Shown here in pieces: positions 1 through 8,117 of a stretch of 64,000 nucleotides of DNA; the first letter of the stretch is position 1, and every line of letters begins with the position of its first letter. Origin of the DNA: Spirochaetaceae bacterium (lineage in GTDB: Bacteria; Spirochaetota; Leptospiria; Leptospirales; Leptonemataceae). A program made the position numbers and the translations under genes. The notes under the pieces were generated by a model that saw nothing but the letters and a program-made list of their open reading frames with translations, was not told the origin of the DNA and did not search any database. Where the stretch lies: positions 62,001-126,000 of the forward strand of contig PCBI01000017.1 of the NCBI GenBank assembly GCA_002730875.1, written 5' to 3'.

Positions 1-55
1 AGCCAGTCATCCATTGCAAATCGAGCGACGAGCGCTGTTGCCGTCCTTCGCCTCG

Positions 56-1363
56 ATGGCCAGAAGCCATTCGCCGGATCATAATGGTGTTGGCGAAATC
101 CGTCCATTGGCCGCGATAAGGCGCGCGCTCTACATCTTTTTGATTGTGGCCGGGCTGGCGCCGGGCGGATGCAAAGAAGATTCCGGAAACGATGTAGCCC
201 TGCTTGCGGCCCTGGCCGCCGGCGGGGGCTGCCCTTCCTATGACTGGAATTTACCCCCGGGAGTCCCTGCCCCGGTTGTGCCGTCGGACAACTGCATGAC
301 ACCGGCCCGGGTTGAGCTGGGTCGCCATCTCTTCTACGACAAAGCGCTGTCTAGAGACGAGTCCATGTCCTGCGCCAGTTGTCACTTCCAGGAGAGAGCT
401 TTTGCGGATGGGAAGACTCGCCCCAGAGGGATCGCTCATGCCGGCTTTCCCACCGGTGAACTCCATCCGCGAAATGCCCAACATCTTTCCAATGCCGGCT
501 ATCATACCAAGCTTACGTGGAACAATCCGCTTCTGGACACACTGGAGGGTCAGTCCAGAGTGCCTCTTTTTTCCGAATCCGGAGATAACTCCATTGTTGA
601 ACTGGGTCTCCAGGATCAGCAGTACCTTAACAAGCTGGCCTCCGACGATACCTACCGCCAGCTCTTTCAGCAGGCGTATGACGGCGATATCTCCGAACAA
701 TCCGTGCGATTTGCGCTGGCTTCTTTTCAACGAAGCATGACCAGCTTCGATTCGGATTACGACCGCTTCATCAAGGGCCAGGGTTCTTTGAGTCCGGCCG
801 CTTACCGCGGTTTCGAGGTCTTTAATGGAGAAGTGGCCGAATGCTTTCATTGCCACGGAGGGTTTAACTTCACAGATACTTCATTGCATACGAATTCAGG
901 AGCAGTGGAATTCGCTTTTCACAATAATGGCCTTTATTCGGACGCGGAGTACAATTCAAAGCCCACGAAAGGACTGCAGGACATTTCCAATCAGGCTCTG
1001 GATCGGGGAAAGTTCCGAGCGCCCTCGCTGCGAAATATCGTATTGACCATGCCGTACTTTCATGATGGATCGGTAAATTGCTCGAGTCCGCCCGCGGATG
1101 CCACCAATCGCACAGCCATGGAGGCCTGTGCCCGGGAAGCTCTGACCGTCATTGTAGATATGTATCGAGCCGGCGGGGATGCGGCCAAACGGGGACAGCC
1201 TACCGGAGCAGCCGTGGATGCAAGTCTGATTCGCCCATTCAGTATTACTGATTCGCAAAGAGATGATCTGGTGGAGTTTCTTATATCGCTAACGGACTGG
1301 TCTTTCGCCAGCAGAAGCGATTTAGCGAATCCCCGACCCTCCCATTCCAGGTTTGGGCGATGA
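56..1363 (+). CDS. Di-haem cytochrome c peroxidase / MauG-like lipoprotein
   Basis: This is a periplasm-facing di-haem enzyme of the bacterial cytochrome c peroxidase/MauG family, which uses two c-type haems for peroxide reduction or protein oxidation. Counting from the ATG at 56, two CxxCH sites are visible: CASCH near residue 106 and CFHCH near 263. A later PYFHDGS motif is typical of the family's C-terminal haem domain. The N-terminus has a hydrophobic stretch ending GLAPGGC, so it is probably a lipoprotein. The start is uncertain: TTG at 14, ATG at 56 and TTG at 107 are in frame, and the last gives the most normal signal-peptide length. It is followed 82 bp later by a lipoprotein gene and then an outer-membrane barrel gene, which suggests one envelope redox system. 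Substrate unknown. Confidence 0.85.
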   Translation: MARSHSPDHNGVGEIRPLAAIRRALYIFLIVAGLAPGGCKEDSGNDVALLAALAAGGGCPSYDWNLPPGVPAPVVPSDNCMTPARVELGRHLFYDKALSRDESMSCASCHFQERAFADGKTRPRGIAHAGFPTGELHPRNAQHLSNAGYHTKLTWNNPLLDTLEGQSRVPLFSESGDNSIVELGLQDQQYLNKLASDDTYRQLFQQAYDGDISEQSVRFALASFQRSMTSFDSDYDRFIKGQGSLSPAAYRGFEVFNGEVAECFHCHGGFNFTDTSLHTNSGAVEFAFHNNGLYSDAEYNSKPTKGLQDISNQALDRGKFRAPSLRNIVLTMPYFHDGSVNCSSPPADATNRTAMEACAREALTVIVDMYRAGGDAAKRGQPTGAAVDASLIRPFSITDSQRDDLVEFLISLTDWSFASRSDLANPRPSHSRFGR

Positions 1364-1445
1364 TGACTATTGACGGACTCCAGGCCAGAAGGTTCAGCTA
1401 CGTGGAATCGCAAGCCTCGGATATTCTATCTATGGAGAAAAGGCC

Positions 1446-2186
1446 ATGATTCGTCCGATCACTATCATGCTATCGGCACTCCTTCTTCTCTGGCCGCTAA
1501 GCCAATGCAGCTACGGCGAGGTAAACGATGGAGAGCAAGAACAGGCAGCTCTGGCTGACTTCATTCTCGGAAGCACGCGAGGAGAATTGAACCTGAATCT
1601 GAGGTTCACCGACGGAGGGACCGATTCTATATCCAGCTTCACTACCGGAGCCGGCGCCATGACACTCGGTTCCCTTCGTATTGAAATAGATCGTATAGAG
1701 TTGATTTATGAACCCGGCTTCTTTCAGGGAATCTTGACAGGTTTGCTATATTTGCACCGCCATGGCGACCTTTATGCCCATGGTGAAGAGAATGTGAGCA
1801 CCGGGGATCCGGTCTTTTCTACCAGCGGCGCCAGCTTCACGCTTACCGGGGCAACCGGAAGCGATCCAGGCGGGAGGAACTTCCAGAATCTTCCTTTGAC
1901 GCTTCAAGTGCCGCCGGGACAGATCAAATCCATTAAACTTCATTTTCAGAGTGTCCAGGCAAGCGGCACCGATGACGGATCGCCTTTCGCCTCAATTGTC
2001 AATCAGCAGGTGGATCTGAACGCCGGTATACAATGCCAGCGAACGCTTTCCTCCGGCGGCAGTCAGAGCAAGTATCTGAAAATAGATTACTCGCTCCTCT
2101 TCGCAACCGGTTCCTCATCCAGCGCGATACAATCGGGGCTGCAGAACACAGCTCTGGTTACGGAGGCAGAATGTTTCGGATTTTGA
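1446..2186 (+). CDS. Lipoprotein of unknown function in the di-haem peroxidase cluster
   Basis: A 246-residue exported lipoprotein. The N-terminus is a signal peptide ending in LLWPLSQC, a spirochaetal-type lipobox. The mature part is rich in Thr, Ser and Gly and looks all-beta (GELNLNLRFTDGG, LGSLRIEIDRIEL, SIKLHFQSVQASG). No catalytic motif is visible. Sitting between a di-haem peroxidase and a barrel gene recalls MbnP-MbnH pairs, where a small secreted protein is oxidised by the di-haem enzyme, but I cannot show homology. A candidate substrate Trp/Cys would have to be sought in this protein. Its 3' end overlaps the next gene by 16 bp, so translation is probably coupled. Confidence 0.75.
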   Translation: MIRPITIMLSALLLLWPLSQCSYGEVNDGEQEQAALADFILGSTRGELNLNLRFTDGGTDSISSFTTGAGAMTLGSLRIEIDRIELIYEPGFFQGILTGLLYLHRHGDLYAHGEENVSTGDPVFSTSGASFTLTGATGSDPGGRNFQNLPLTLQVPPGQIKSIKLHFQSVQASGTDDGSPFASIVNQQVDLNAGIQCQRTLSSGGSQSKYLKIDYSLLFATGSSSSAIQSGLQNTALVTEAECFGF

Positions 2187-3145
2187 AAGAATGGATTTCA
2201 CGTCTCGGCCATGTTCCTACATTTCGGGAAATGCTCGATAACGGGCTCCCCGGTCCAGGCTTGCTCCTCGCCGCCGCTCTACTACTAGGGGGCGGCACAG
2301 GCGTAAGCGCGCACCATCCACCGGCCATGAATGCAGTGGCCGGAAGGGGAGCCATCCCGCAAGATCGAGTCAGATTCGAATCCGAGTACCGGAAAGCCGA
2401 GCGGGGAAATCGAAATACTCTTATAAACAGACTGGGCGTTGAACTGGGTTTTCTGGACGGACATCTTTCATGGAATCTGGAAATCAGCCACTATTTGCTT
2501 GCGCAGAAGGATACCCGGGATGCGGCCCTCTGGGGACGTCCGCGAACCGGCTTGCGATACCGTCCTTTTCTCTGGGACAGCTGGCTGGTGGTTCTCGATG
2601 CAGACATTGGATTTGCCGCAAACGGTAGTTCCATGGTGGATGAACCTTTCTACGACTCCCGAGCCGGGCTCACCGTCGGCTATCTAAGCGATCTGCGTAT
2701 ATATGGCAGGATCGAAGGCGTTTTCCCCATGGGATCGCTACCGGAGGAAAAACTGCAAACGGTAGAACTACCCTGGAGACCGCCAGAGGATTACGTTAAC
2801 CGCGCGGATTACGAGCTGGAAAAATCCACCGCGCTTTCGGCCCGCATTTCTTATCTCTTTGGCTGGTTCGAGCCTTATGCCGGAATTCTGTACAGACTTC
2901 CCTACAACGGAGTTCTCCAGGAAAAGTCCGAATTTGACCCTGTTTTCTTTCGCCAATGGGAAGCCGGAGCCGGATTCCTCCTCGGTGACTTCTACATTTC
3001 AGCAGGATATCAGAAACCTTTTCAGAAAATTGAAGACCGCACCCTGGAGCGATGGGGATACTCGCAAATCGGTATTGTGCCCCGAACGCCGCAAAGAGCG
3101 CTCCTCGAAGAGAGCTTTACCCTCTCCGTATTCTTTCAGTTCTGA
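2171..3145 (+). CDS. Predicted outer-membrane beta-barrel protein
   Basis: A 324-residue protein starting at the ATG at 2171, preceded by a good GGAGG at 2162-2166. The reading frame is open further upstream, but that extension would lie within the preceding gene. A hydrophobic segment (LLLAAALLLGGGTGVSA) ends in a signal-peptidase-like site just before HHPP. The rest alternates aromatic and polar residues as in beta strands, and the last residues are SVFFQF, with the terminal Phe expected of BAM-inserted barrels. It is probably the outer-membrane partner of the di-haem peroxidase and the lipoprotein. The mature N-terminus begins with two His residues, which could bind metal; that is inference. 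Confidence 0.7.
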   Translation: MFRILKEWISRLGHVPTFREMLDNGLPGPGLLLAAALLLGGGTGVSAHHPPAMNAVAGRGAIPQDRVRFESEYRKAERGNRNTLINRLGVELGFLDGHLSWNLEISHYLLAQKDTRDAALWGRPRTGLRYRPFLWDSWLVVLDADIGFAANGSSMVDEPFYDSRAGLTVGYLSDLRIYGRIEGVFPMGSLPEEKLQTVELPWRPPEDYVNRADYELEKSTALSARISYLFGWFEPYAGILYRLPYNGVLQEKSEFDPVFFRQWEAGAGFLLGDFYISAGYQKPFQKIEDRTLERWGYSQIGIVPRTPQRALLEESFTLSVFFQF

Positions 3146-3200
3146 AGAGGTGTAACGAGGGCGCCACAGCGGAGGGGCATCGGTACCCGGAGCCATTCCG

Positions 3201-4406
3201 TCAACCCTTTACGCAAACCAGTTGTTTAAGACTGTGAACCACTTCCACCAGGTCTTTCTGATTCGCCATTACTTCATCGATGTCCTTGTACGCTCCTGGG
3301 ATTTCGTCCAGCACTCCGCCATCCTTGCGACATTCAACCCCGCTGGTTTGCTCCATTAAATCCTTGATGTCAAAGCTCTTGCGCGCCTGGTTTCGACTCA
3401 TACGACGCCCGGCTCCGTGCGAAGCCGACTGGAAGGACTCCGGATTGCCCAGGCCTCGCACAACATAAGAACGAGTTCCCATGGAACCAGGGATCAATCC
3501 CATTTCCCCCTTCTTCGCGCTGATCGCCCCTTTTCGGGTGACAAGTACGTTGCTTCCAAAATGGACTTCTTCAGAAACATAGTTGTGATGGCACATGATG
3601 CTTTCTTCCATGCGAAGATCGCCAAAGAAATTGCTCTGCAGGGTTCGAAATAGCAAAGCCGCCATAGTAAGACGATTGCAGAATGCATATTCCTGCGCCC
3701 ATGCCAGATCCCGTCGATAGGCTTCCATTTCCGGTGTTCCGGAAAGGAATACAGCCAGATCCGGATCGGGAAGCTCCTGGTTATGCGCCAATTTTCGCGC
3801 CACGCTAATGTGAAGATCGGCCAGGGTTTTTCCAATATTGCGGGATCCGGAATGCAAAAAGAGCCAAATGTGCTGATCTTCATCGTGTACCAGTTCGATA
3901 AAATGGTTACCTCCGCCCAGGGTTCCGCACTGTTTCATGATTCGTTCTTTTTGCGAAGATCCCAGAACGTCCCGGGAAATGTGTCGGGAGGCCTGAAGAT
4001 TGTTCTCAACGCGCTTTCGATGAGCATCATCCAGATATAGGCCGGCTCTACCGATCACCGGATCCCTGTGCGATCCTTTACCTACCGGGATGACCCTTTC
4101 AATGGCCTTCCGAATCTCCTTCAGGCTGTCCGGCAAATCCGAAAGAGTCAGATTTGTGCGAAATGCGCCCATGCCGCAACCGATATCCACGCCGACGGCC
4201 GCCGGACTCACCGCTTCCTTCATGGCGATTACCGATCCCACCGTTGCTCCTTTTCCCAGATGAACATCCGGCATAGCAGCCACGTGCTTGAACACCCAGG
4301 GCAGTCGAGCAATGTTACTCAATTGATCCAGGGTTCGCTCATCCACGGATTCAGGATTCGTCCAGAGGCGAACCGGCAAATGATCTGTTTCTTTTATAAA
4401 AGGCAT
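3201..4406 (-). CDS. rtcB: RtcB-family RNA-splicing ligase
   Basis: RtcB joins RNA 2',3'-cyclic-phosphate (or 3'-phosphate) ends to 5'-OH ends using GTP and Mn2+. At 401 residues this is within the bacterial range. Visible motifs are MPDVHLGKG (46-53), GVDIGCGMG with the metal-binding Cys77, GGGNH with His168, HSGSRNIG with His185, CHHN (272-275) and SASHGAGR, whose His330 matches the guanylylated histidine. All expected metal and nucleotide ligands seem present, so it should be active. No rtcA, rtcR or archease gene is nearby. The gene stands alone and is convergent with the barrel gene upstream in the window. Confidence 0.95.
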   Translation of the reverse strand: MPFIKETDHLPVRLWTNPESVDERTLDQLSNIARLPWVFKHVAAMPDVHLGKGATVGSVIAMKEAVSPAAVGVDIGCGMGAFRTNLTLSDLPDSLKEIRKAIERVIPVGKGSHRDPVIGRAGLYLDDAHRKRVENNLQASRHISRDVLGSSQKERIMKQCGTLGGGNHFIELVHDEDQHIWLFLHSGSRNIGKTLADLHISVARKLAHNQELPDPDLAVFLSGTPEMEAYRRDLAWAQEYAFCNRLTMAALLFRTLQSNFFGDLRMEESIMCHHNYVSEEVHFGSNVLVTRKGAISAKKGEMGLIPGSMGTRSYVVRGLGNPESFQSASHGAGRRMSRNQARKSFDIKDLMEQTSGVECRKDGGVLDEIPGAYKDIDEVMANQKDLVEVVHSLKQLVCVKG

Positions 4407-4863
4407 CTTAGAAATAAGCTCCGATGGTAAAAAGAATATACTAAGAAGTTTTAGTCAGCATGGCGTCCTAATTTTTTGGTGCTTCGTTATCATTCTTTTT
4501 TCACATCACCAGTGAACAGATTCAACCAGGCGCCGTCAACTACCGGCGCCCAACCTACCCTACTCAGTTCTTTTTTCCGCTTCGAACGGCGACGGAGACA
4601 GCTCTACAATCCGGATCCTGACGGAGGATCGGTACTCCGGCCGGGATCAAGTTTATTCATCTTTGCGACTACCGACCTGGGATAACCGGTCCGGGAGAAT
4701 GATAACTTCACCTCACGATAGCCAGGAACATGTACTCATATACAGACCTGACCCGCTGTTCTCGCCCAAGATCGAAACGGTTCGAGATATCGGGACTTCT
4801 CGTTTTTGAGTCGCATTCCAAACTGTTGGTCAGCACTATTGGCTTTCAGGAGGAAAAGCCAAA
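4407..4863. other. Intergenic region between divergent rtcB and a small lipoprotein gene
   Basis: About 457 bp without a convincing gene. A perfect inverted repeat (GGCGCCG, 4529-4535; CGGCGCC, 4544-4550; 8-nt loop) could form a hairpin but has no T tract. The short open frames here show no ribosome site or protein-like composition. Both flanking genes are transcribed outward, so their promoters should lie here; I see no clear -35/-10 pair. An AGGAGG at 4848-4853 serves the following gene. Confidence 0.5.
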
Positions 4864-5304
4864 GTGACTCAAGCAAAACGAACGATAACCATTCTGGGAG
4901 TCGTTGCCATCGCGACCCTGTTTTCCGCTCAGTGCAAAGACAAGGGCAAAGAAGCAACCACGGATCAGCCATCCACAACAGCGGTGGAACTGACCGGCAC
5001 TCCCGGCAATAAAATGATCACTGTTATGGAAATGGGCGTAAAGGCCCTGGAATCCAACGCAACGGATCCAGCGAAAGCTGCTTCCGAGCTAAACAGACTG
5101 ATGCAGGCCTACGACATTACGGCCATTCGAGCCGAGGCCAAAGCGGCCAAAGAAGCTGGCCAGGGCGCTAGCGAAGCCGAAAAAACCCGCTTCAAAGAAC
5201 TGACAGAGAAGTACAAGAACCTGGCCACCGAAGTAGGCAAGAATGACCCGGCTGCCTTCGGCGCCGCTCATGCAGAGTGGTCAAAACTCTGGAGCATAAA
5301 TTAG
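4864..5304 (+). CDS. Small helical lipoprotein
   Basis: A 146-residue protein starting with GTG at 4864, chosen because AGGAGG lies at 4848-4853, ten bases upstream. The N-terminus TITILGVVAIATLFSAQC is a lipoprotein signal peptide with a relaxed lipobox. The mature part is very rich in Ala, Lys and Glu and looks all alpha-helical (ITAIRAEAKAAKEAGQGASE), ending HAEWSKLWSIN. No enzymatic motif is seen. Small abundant lipoproteins of this type are common in Leptospira outer membranes. It lies 42 bp before a gene for a peptidoglycan-binding module, with which it may be co-transcribed. Function unknown. Confidence 0.75.
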   Translation: MTQAKRTITILGVVAIATLFSAQCKDKGKEATTDQPSTTAVELTGTPGNKMITVMEMGVKALESNATDPAKAASELNRLMQAYDITAIRAEAKAAKEAGQGASEAEKTRFKELTEKYKNLATEVGKNDPAAFGAAHAEWSKLWSIN

Positions 5305-5346
5305 GACCAGAATTGAGTCCATAAGTTAATAGGGAGAACCAAACAG

Positions 5347-5610
5347 ATGAGTTCAAATTACGACGCAAAAAGTATTCAGGAAGCCCTGCGAATGCTGGGT
5401 CATCCGCTGGCCACCGACGGGATCAACGGACCCAAAACCCAGGCGGCCATCAAGGATTTCCAGAAGTCGGCCGGAGTGGGCGTGGACGGTATTGTAGGCC
5501 CCAAAACAGCAGCGGCCTTTGCAAGCAAGCTGGGAGAAATCTCCGTGCGAGCTTCGGGGCTGAAAGGCTATTTCGAATCCACCGGAACAAGCGCCGCAGA
5601 CGATATGTAA
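5347..5610 (+). CDS. Single-domain peptidoglycan-binding (PG_binding_1-like) protein
   Basis: An 87-residue protein that consists almost entirely of one peptidoglycan-binding repeat: SIQEALRMLGHPLATDG, then GPKTQAAIKDFQKSAG and GIVGPKTAAAFASKLG. These are the usual three-helix module signatures (LG...DGxxGPKTxxAxxxFQ). There is no signal peptide, which is odd for a wall-binding module. It could be exported by another route or bind something in the cytoplasm. The start ATG follows AGGGAG at a good distance. A strong hairpin terminator at 5727 follows it. No catalytic domain is attached. Confidence 0.8.
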   Translation: MSSNYDAKSIQEALRMLGHPLATDGINGPKTQAAIKDFQKSAGVGVDGIVGPKTAAAFASKLGEISVRASGLKGYFESTGTSAADDM

Positions 5611-5726
5611 GTCTGGCGGTTTTCTTGATGACAGCTGCACACCATGTGCAGTGGTCATCTGCGACAGTCGATGTATGATCGCTGCTTTCCGGGTGCAGTA
5701 CCTGCAAAGCTTCGATCATCACCGAT

Positions 5727-5764
5727 GAAGCCGGCTCCTTCAGGGGGTCGGCTTTCTTATTTGC
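5727..5764 (+). terminator. Rho-independent terminator
   Basis: A long stem (GAAGCCGGCTCC, 5727-5738) pairs with GGGGTCGGCTTTC across the loop TTCAG, with two G-T wobbles. It is followed by a T-rich run TTTCTTATTT. It ends the lipoprotein and peptidoglycan-binding gene pair. Confidence 0.8.
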
Positions 5765-5885
5765 ATCGATGAAGCCGACCTGGTTTGAGGTTTCTTCAAT
5801 TACGCGTCCCTACCGTTAGCGGTGCCTGTTTGCTCAGAGCATTTCCGACACGGAGCTCGCTGCATGGTCGCTGTGTCGCTCACTG

Positions 5886-6938
5886 TCAATCGCAGACGGA
5901 CACCATAACTCTGTTGCTCAGGCTACTGGCTATGGCCACGAATTGCCGGTTCCCGTAGGTAATCCCCCTCCAGGCGTTTAGATTGGGAGAAGAACGCCCC
6001 ACCCAGTTTATGCCATCTGCGGACGTCATGATTCGGTTGGTCCCGTCCGAGGCCACAGCCACAAAAAGCCCATCACCGTAGGTCACCGAGCGCCAGGTGT
6101 TGTATTCGGGGGTGGAGCGCAAAGTCCAGGTTACTCCATCGGGAGATGTCATGATATGCTCGGTACCCGTACTGCTTACGGCCACAAACAAACCGTTGCC
6201 ATAGGTGATATCTTCCCAGACAAACGGCGGAGCGCCGGTTTGCGTAGTCCAGCTAATGCCGTCGGGGGAAGTCATTACTCTATTCGTTCCCAGACGGGCC
6301 ACAGCCACATACAATCCATTACCGTAGGTCACGGAGGTCCAGGCGGAGGGCTCCAGGGCAGGACGCATGGTCCAGCTGAGACCGTCTGGAGAGGTCATGA
6401 CCCTTTCGGTGCCGGTCAAGGCCACCGCCACAAACTGGCCGCCGGCATAGATCACGCTTCGCCAGGAATTGTTTACCGGAGCGGGGGCGTCGGTCCAGAC
6501 GCTTCCATCGCTGGAACTTAGCGTCCTGTTGGTTCCGTTTTCCGAGACCGATACAAATCGATTATTACCGTAGGTTATGGACTGCCACAGTGCAGACGTC
6601 ACGCCGCTGGCCACGCTCCAGTTCATTCCATCGCTGGATTGGATCCCTGCTCCGGTGCCCAGCCCCACGTATTTGCCCGCGCCATAGGCCACGTCGTACC
6701 ACGTGGCTCCCAATGGCTCCGAATAAGCAGTCCATACATCGCCATCGTCGGCACAGGCAAGGCCGGATGCCGGATCAGCGGAGGTCAGACCCGCACCGAC
6801 CAGGGCAGCCAGCAAGGTAGCTGAAGTATTGGGACCATCCGCATTACGATCATAGGTTTGAAATAGCGGATGCGCCACACAGTGGGTAAGAAAAAATAAA
6901 AGCAGCACTGACAGACAGTTGAAACCTCTAAGCATCAC
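5886..6938 (-). CDS. Seven-bladed beta-propeller lipoprotein
   Basis: A 350-residue lipoprotein (signal SVLLLFFLTHC). After a short spacer there are seven copies of a roughly 41-residue repeat with the pattern W-x-(S/D)-(V/I)-(T/A)-Y-G-(N/D)-G-x-F-V-A-V-A, G-T-N-R, M-T-S-x-D-G-x-x-W-T. The seventh copy stops at VMVSVCD, without its D-G-x-x-W-T strand. That strand is instead found before copy one (CADDGDVWTAY). This is the velcro closure of a circular propeller, with a Cys on each side of the seam. No active-site residues are seen; binding of a ligand or protein at the cell surface is the likely role. Neighbours give no clue. The stop lies just after a region with the 5727 terminator, on the opposite strand. 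Confidence 0.75.
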   Translation of the reverse strand: MMLRGFNCLSVLLLFFLTHCVAHPLFQTYDRNADGPNTSATLLAALVGAGLTSADPASGLACADDGDVWTAYSEPLGATWYDVAYGAGKYVGLGTGAGIQSSDGMNWSVASGVTSALWQSITYGNNRFVSVSENGTNRTLSSSDGSVWTDAPAPVNNSWRSVIYAGGQFVAVALTGTERVMTSPDGLSWTMRPALEPSAWTSVTYGNGLYVAVARLGTNRVMTSPDGISWTTQTGAPPFVWEDITYGNGLFVAVSSTGTEHIMTSPDGVTWTLRSTPEYNTWRSVTYGDGLFVAVASDGTNRIMTSADGINWVGRSSPNLNAWRGITYGNRQFVAIASSLSNRVMVSVCD

Positions 6939-7222
6939 CGAACGTTAAGAAATCGGCTCGTTACGAAATCGTCCAGAGGAAAATGGTATGGCGCTCCCCT
7001 GGATTCATCCTGGGTTTCCTGCGCGACAATACTTCTTTTATGCCTTTAACCAGCCAATGTTGTGACTTCCACGATCCGGTGAGCTGGCGCAGCCGGACTG
7101 GCAAACCAGCGGTCCGGGTTCAGGCTTACACTAGGGATCTGCTTAAACCTGAATGAAATGTAGTAAAGAGAGGACTTTGCAAAGCAACCTCCCCTGCGGA
7201 AAGGCGTTTGCGGAGGGGTGTG

Positions 7223-7296
7223 TGGGTCAGGGAAGACTCGAACTTCCGACCCCTTCCTTATCAGAGAAGTGCTCTAACCAACTGAGCTACTGACCC
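7223..7296 (-). tRNA. tRNA-Ile (anticodon GAT)
   Basis: Read on the minus strand, the acceptor arms GGGTCAG and CTGACCC pair fully, the D arm is GCTCAGTTGGTTAGAGC, the anticodon stem is CTTCT/GGAAG with loop CTGATAA, and the T arm is GGAAG-TTCGAGT-CTTCC. The anticodon GAT is at 7260-7262, so it reads isoleucine ATC/ATT. The discriminator is A (7223). The following bases are CAC, so the 3' CCA is not encoded. It stands alone, not in an rRNA spacer. Confidence 0.95.
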
Positions 7297-7315
7297 GTTG
7301 AATGCAGTGTCTTTT

Positions 7316-7360
7316 TCGGGGCCTGCGGAGTAAAGCATTTTTGTCCAACAGAGGCCCCGA
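7316..7360. repeat. Inverted repeat between tRNA-Ile and the histone-like gene
   Basis: Perfect 9-bp arms TCGGGGCCT (7316-7324) and AGGCCCCGA (7352-7360) are separated by 27 bp. On the minus strand it lies after the histone-like gene and before the tRNA. There is no T tract after it on that strand, so it may be a weak terminator or an RNA end-protecting hairpin. Role unproven. Confidence 0.5.
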
Positions 7361-7411
7361 ATCATCCGTTTTCCTTCGCCAGGGATTCGGACGTTAACGG
7401 ACGTCGGCCTT

Positions 7412-7933
7412 TTACTTCCGGGCCTTCTTTTTTGATTTCTTGCTGGTAGAAGCAGATTTCTTTGCCGACTTTTTAGAAGTTTTTTTGGCGCTCTTTTTGC
7501 CGCTTTTTTTGGCGGACTTCTTCGCGGCTTTGCTGGCAGTCTTCCCGGTTGAGCTCCTGGCCGTTTTCTTGCTACCGGTGGCGCCGCCTTTCGCTTCGAA
7601 ATAGGCTTTGAGCGTCTTTTCGCCTACGCCGCCAGAAAGCTTATAAATCTGGGCCGGGTCCGTTACGCCATGCTTCTGGCAAATGGCCACCTTTCTTCGC
7701 AGATAGCGAATGTAGGTAACCGAGGTTTCCAGCTTCTGGGCCAGGTCGCCTTCCGACATGCTATAAGTAACAATGTGTTTCCAGTTTTTCTTTAGGTCGC
7801 CGGGGGCTACACCGCCGGGACCGTCGTCCTTTCTGTAGTCCCTTTCCGCATAATAACGAACGGCATATTCGCGCTTGCTTTGCTTGCTTGTTTCGGTAAT
7901 GGGTTTTCTTTTTTTCTTTGCTGCATTACTCAT
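7412..7933 (-). CDS. Histone-H1-like protein with a lysine/alanine-rich tail
   Basis: A 173-residue protein; the start is the ATG at 7933 with GGGAG just upstream, in preference to an in-frame start at 8008. Residues 1-115 form a basic, probably helical domain (DLKKNWKHIVTYSMSEGDLAQKL, then YIRYLRRKVAICQKHGV) that could carry a small DNA-binding or helical-hairpin fold. Residues 118-173 are an H1-type tail made of repeated AAKKSAKKSGKKSAKK-like units. Such tails bind DNA non-specifically, as in the histone-H1-like proteins of Chlamydia and Bordetella. A role in nucleoid compaction is likely. The N-terminal domain is not recognised by me. Tail length in such proteins often varies between strains. 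Confidence 0.75.
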   Translation of the reverse strand: MSNAAKKKRKPITETSKQSKREYAVRYYAERDYRKDDGPGGVAPGDLKKNWKHIVTYSMSEGDLAQKLETSVTYIRYLRRKVAICQKHGVTDPAQIYKLSGGVGEKTLKAYFEAKGGATGSKKTARSSTGKTASKAAKKSAKKSGKKSAKKTSKKSAKKSASTSKKSKKKARK

Positions 7934-8117
7934 TGGAATAACTCCCGTTCGCATAAAAAATGGGAGCCACCTTGAACGCAACTCGAATCTGCAAAAACAG
8001 TCGCGCACACCTTCATATTTTGACAGTGCCTCTTCGCAATGCTGATAGTATGGCGGGATTCTGCCCCGAGGATTACTACCCCTACCTTAAGGGTTCCTTT
8101 ACAGTTCTATTACGGTC

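Noticed and set aside
2033-2170. Upstream extension of the barrel protein by 46 codons
   Set aside because: It lies wholly inside the preceding lipoprotein gene, would bury the signal peptide, and the ATG at 2171 has a strong GGAGG.
4476-4685. Open frame of 69 codons in the spacer after rtcB
   Set aside because: No ribosome site, very unusual composition (Arg/Pro/Phe patches), and it crosses the hairpin at 4529-4550. Reads as non-coding.
7201-7222. Rho-independent terminator for tRNA-Ile
   Set aside because: A CCCCT/AGGGG stem with a mismatch is present downstream on the minus strand, but there is no T tract, so I could not support it.
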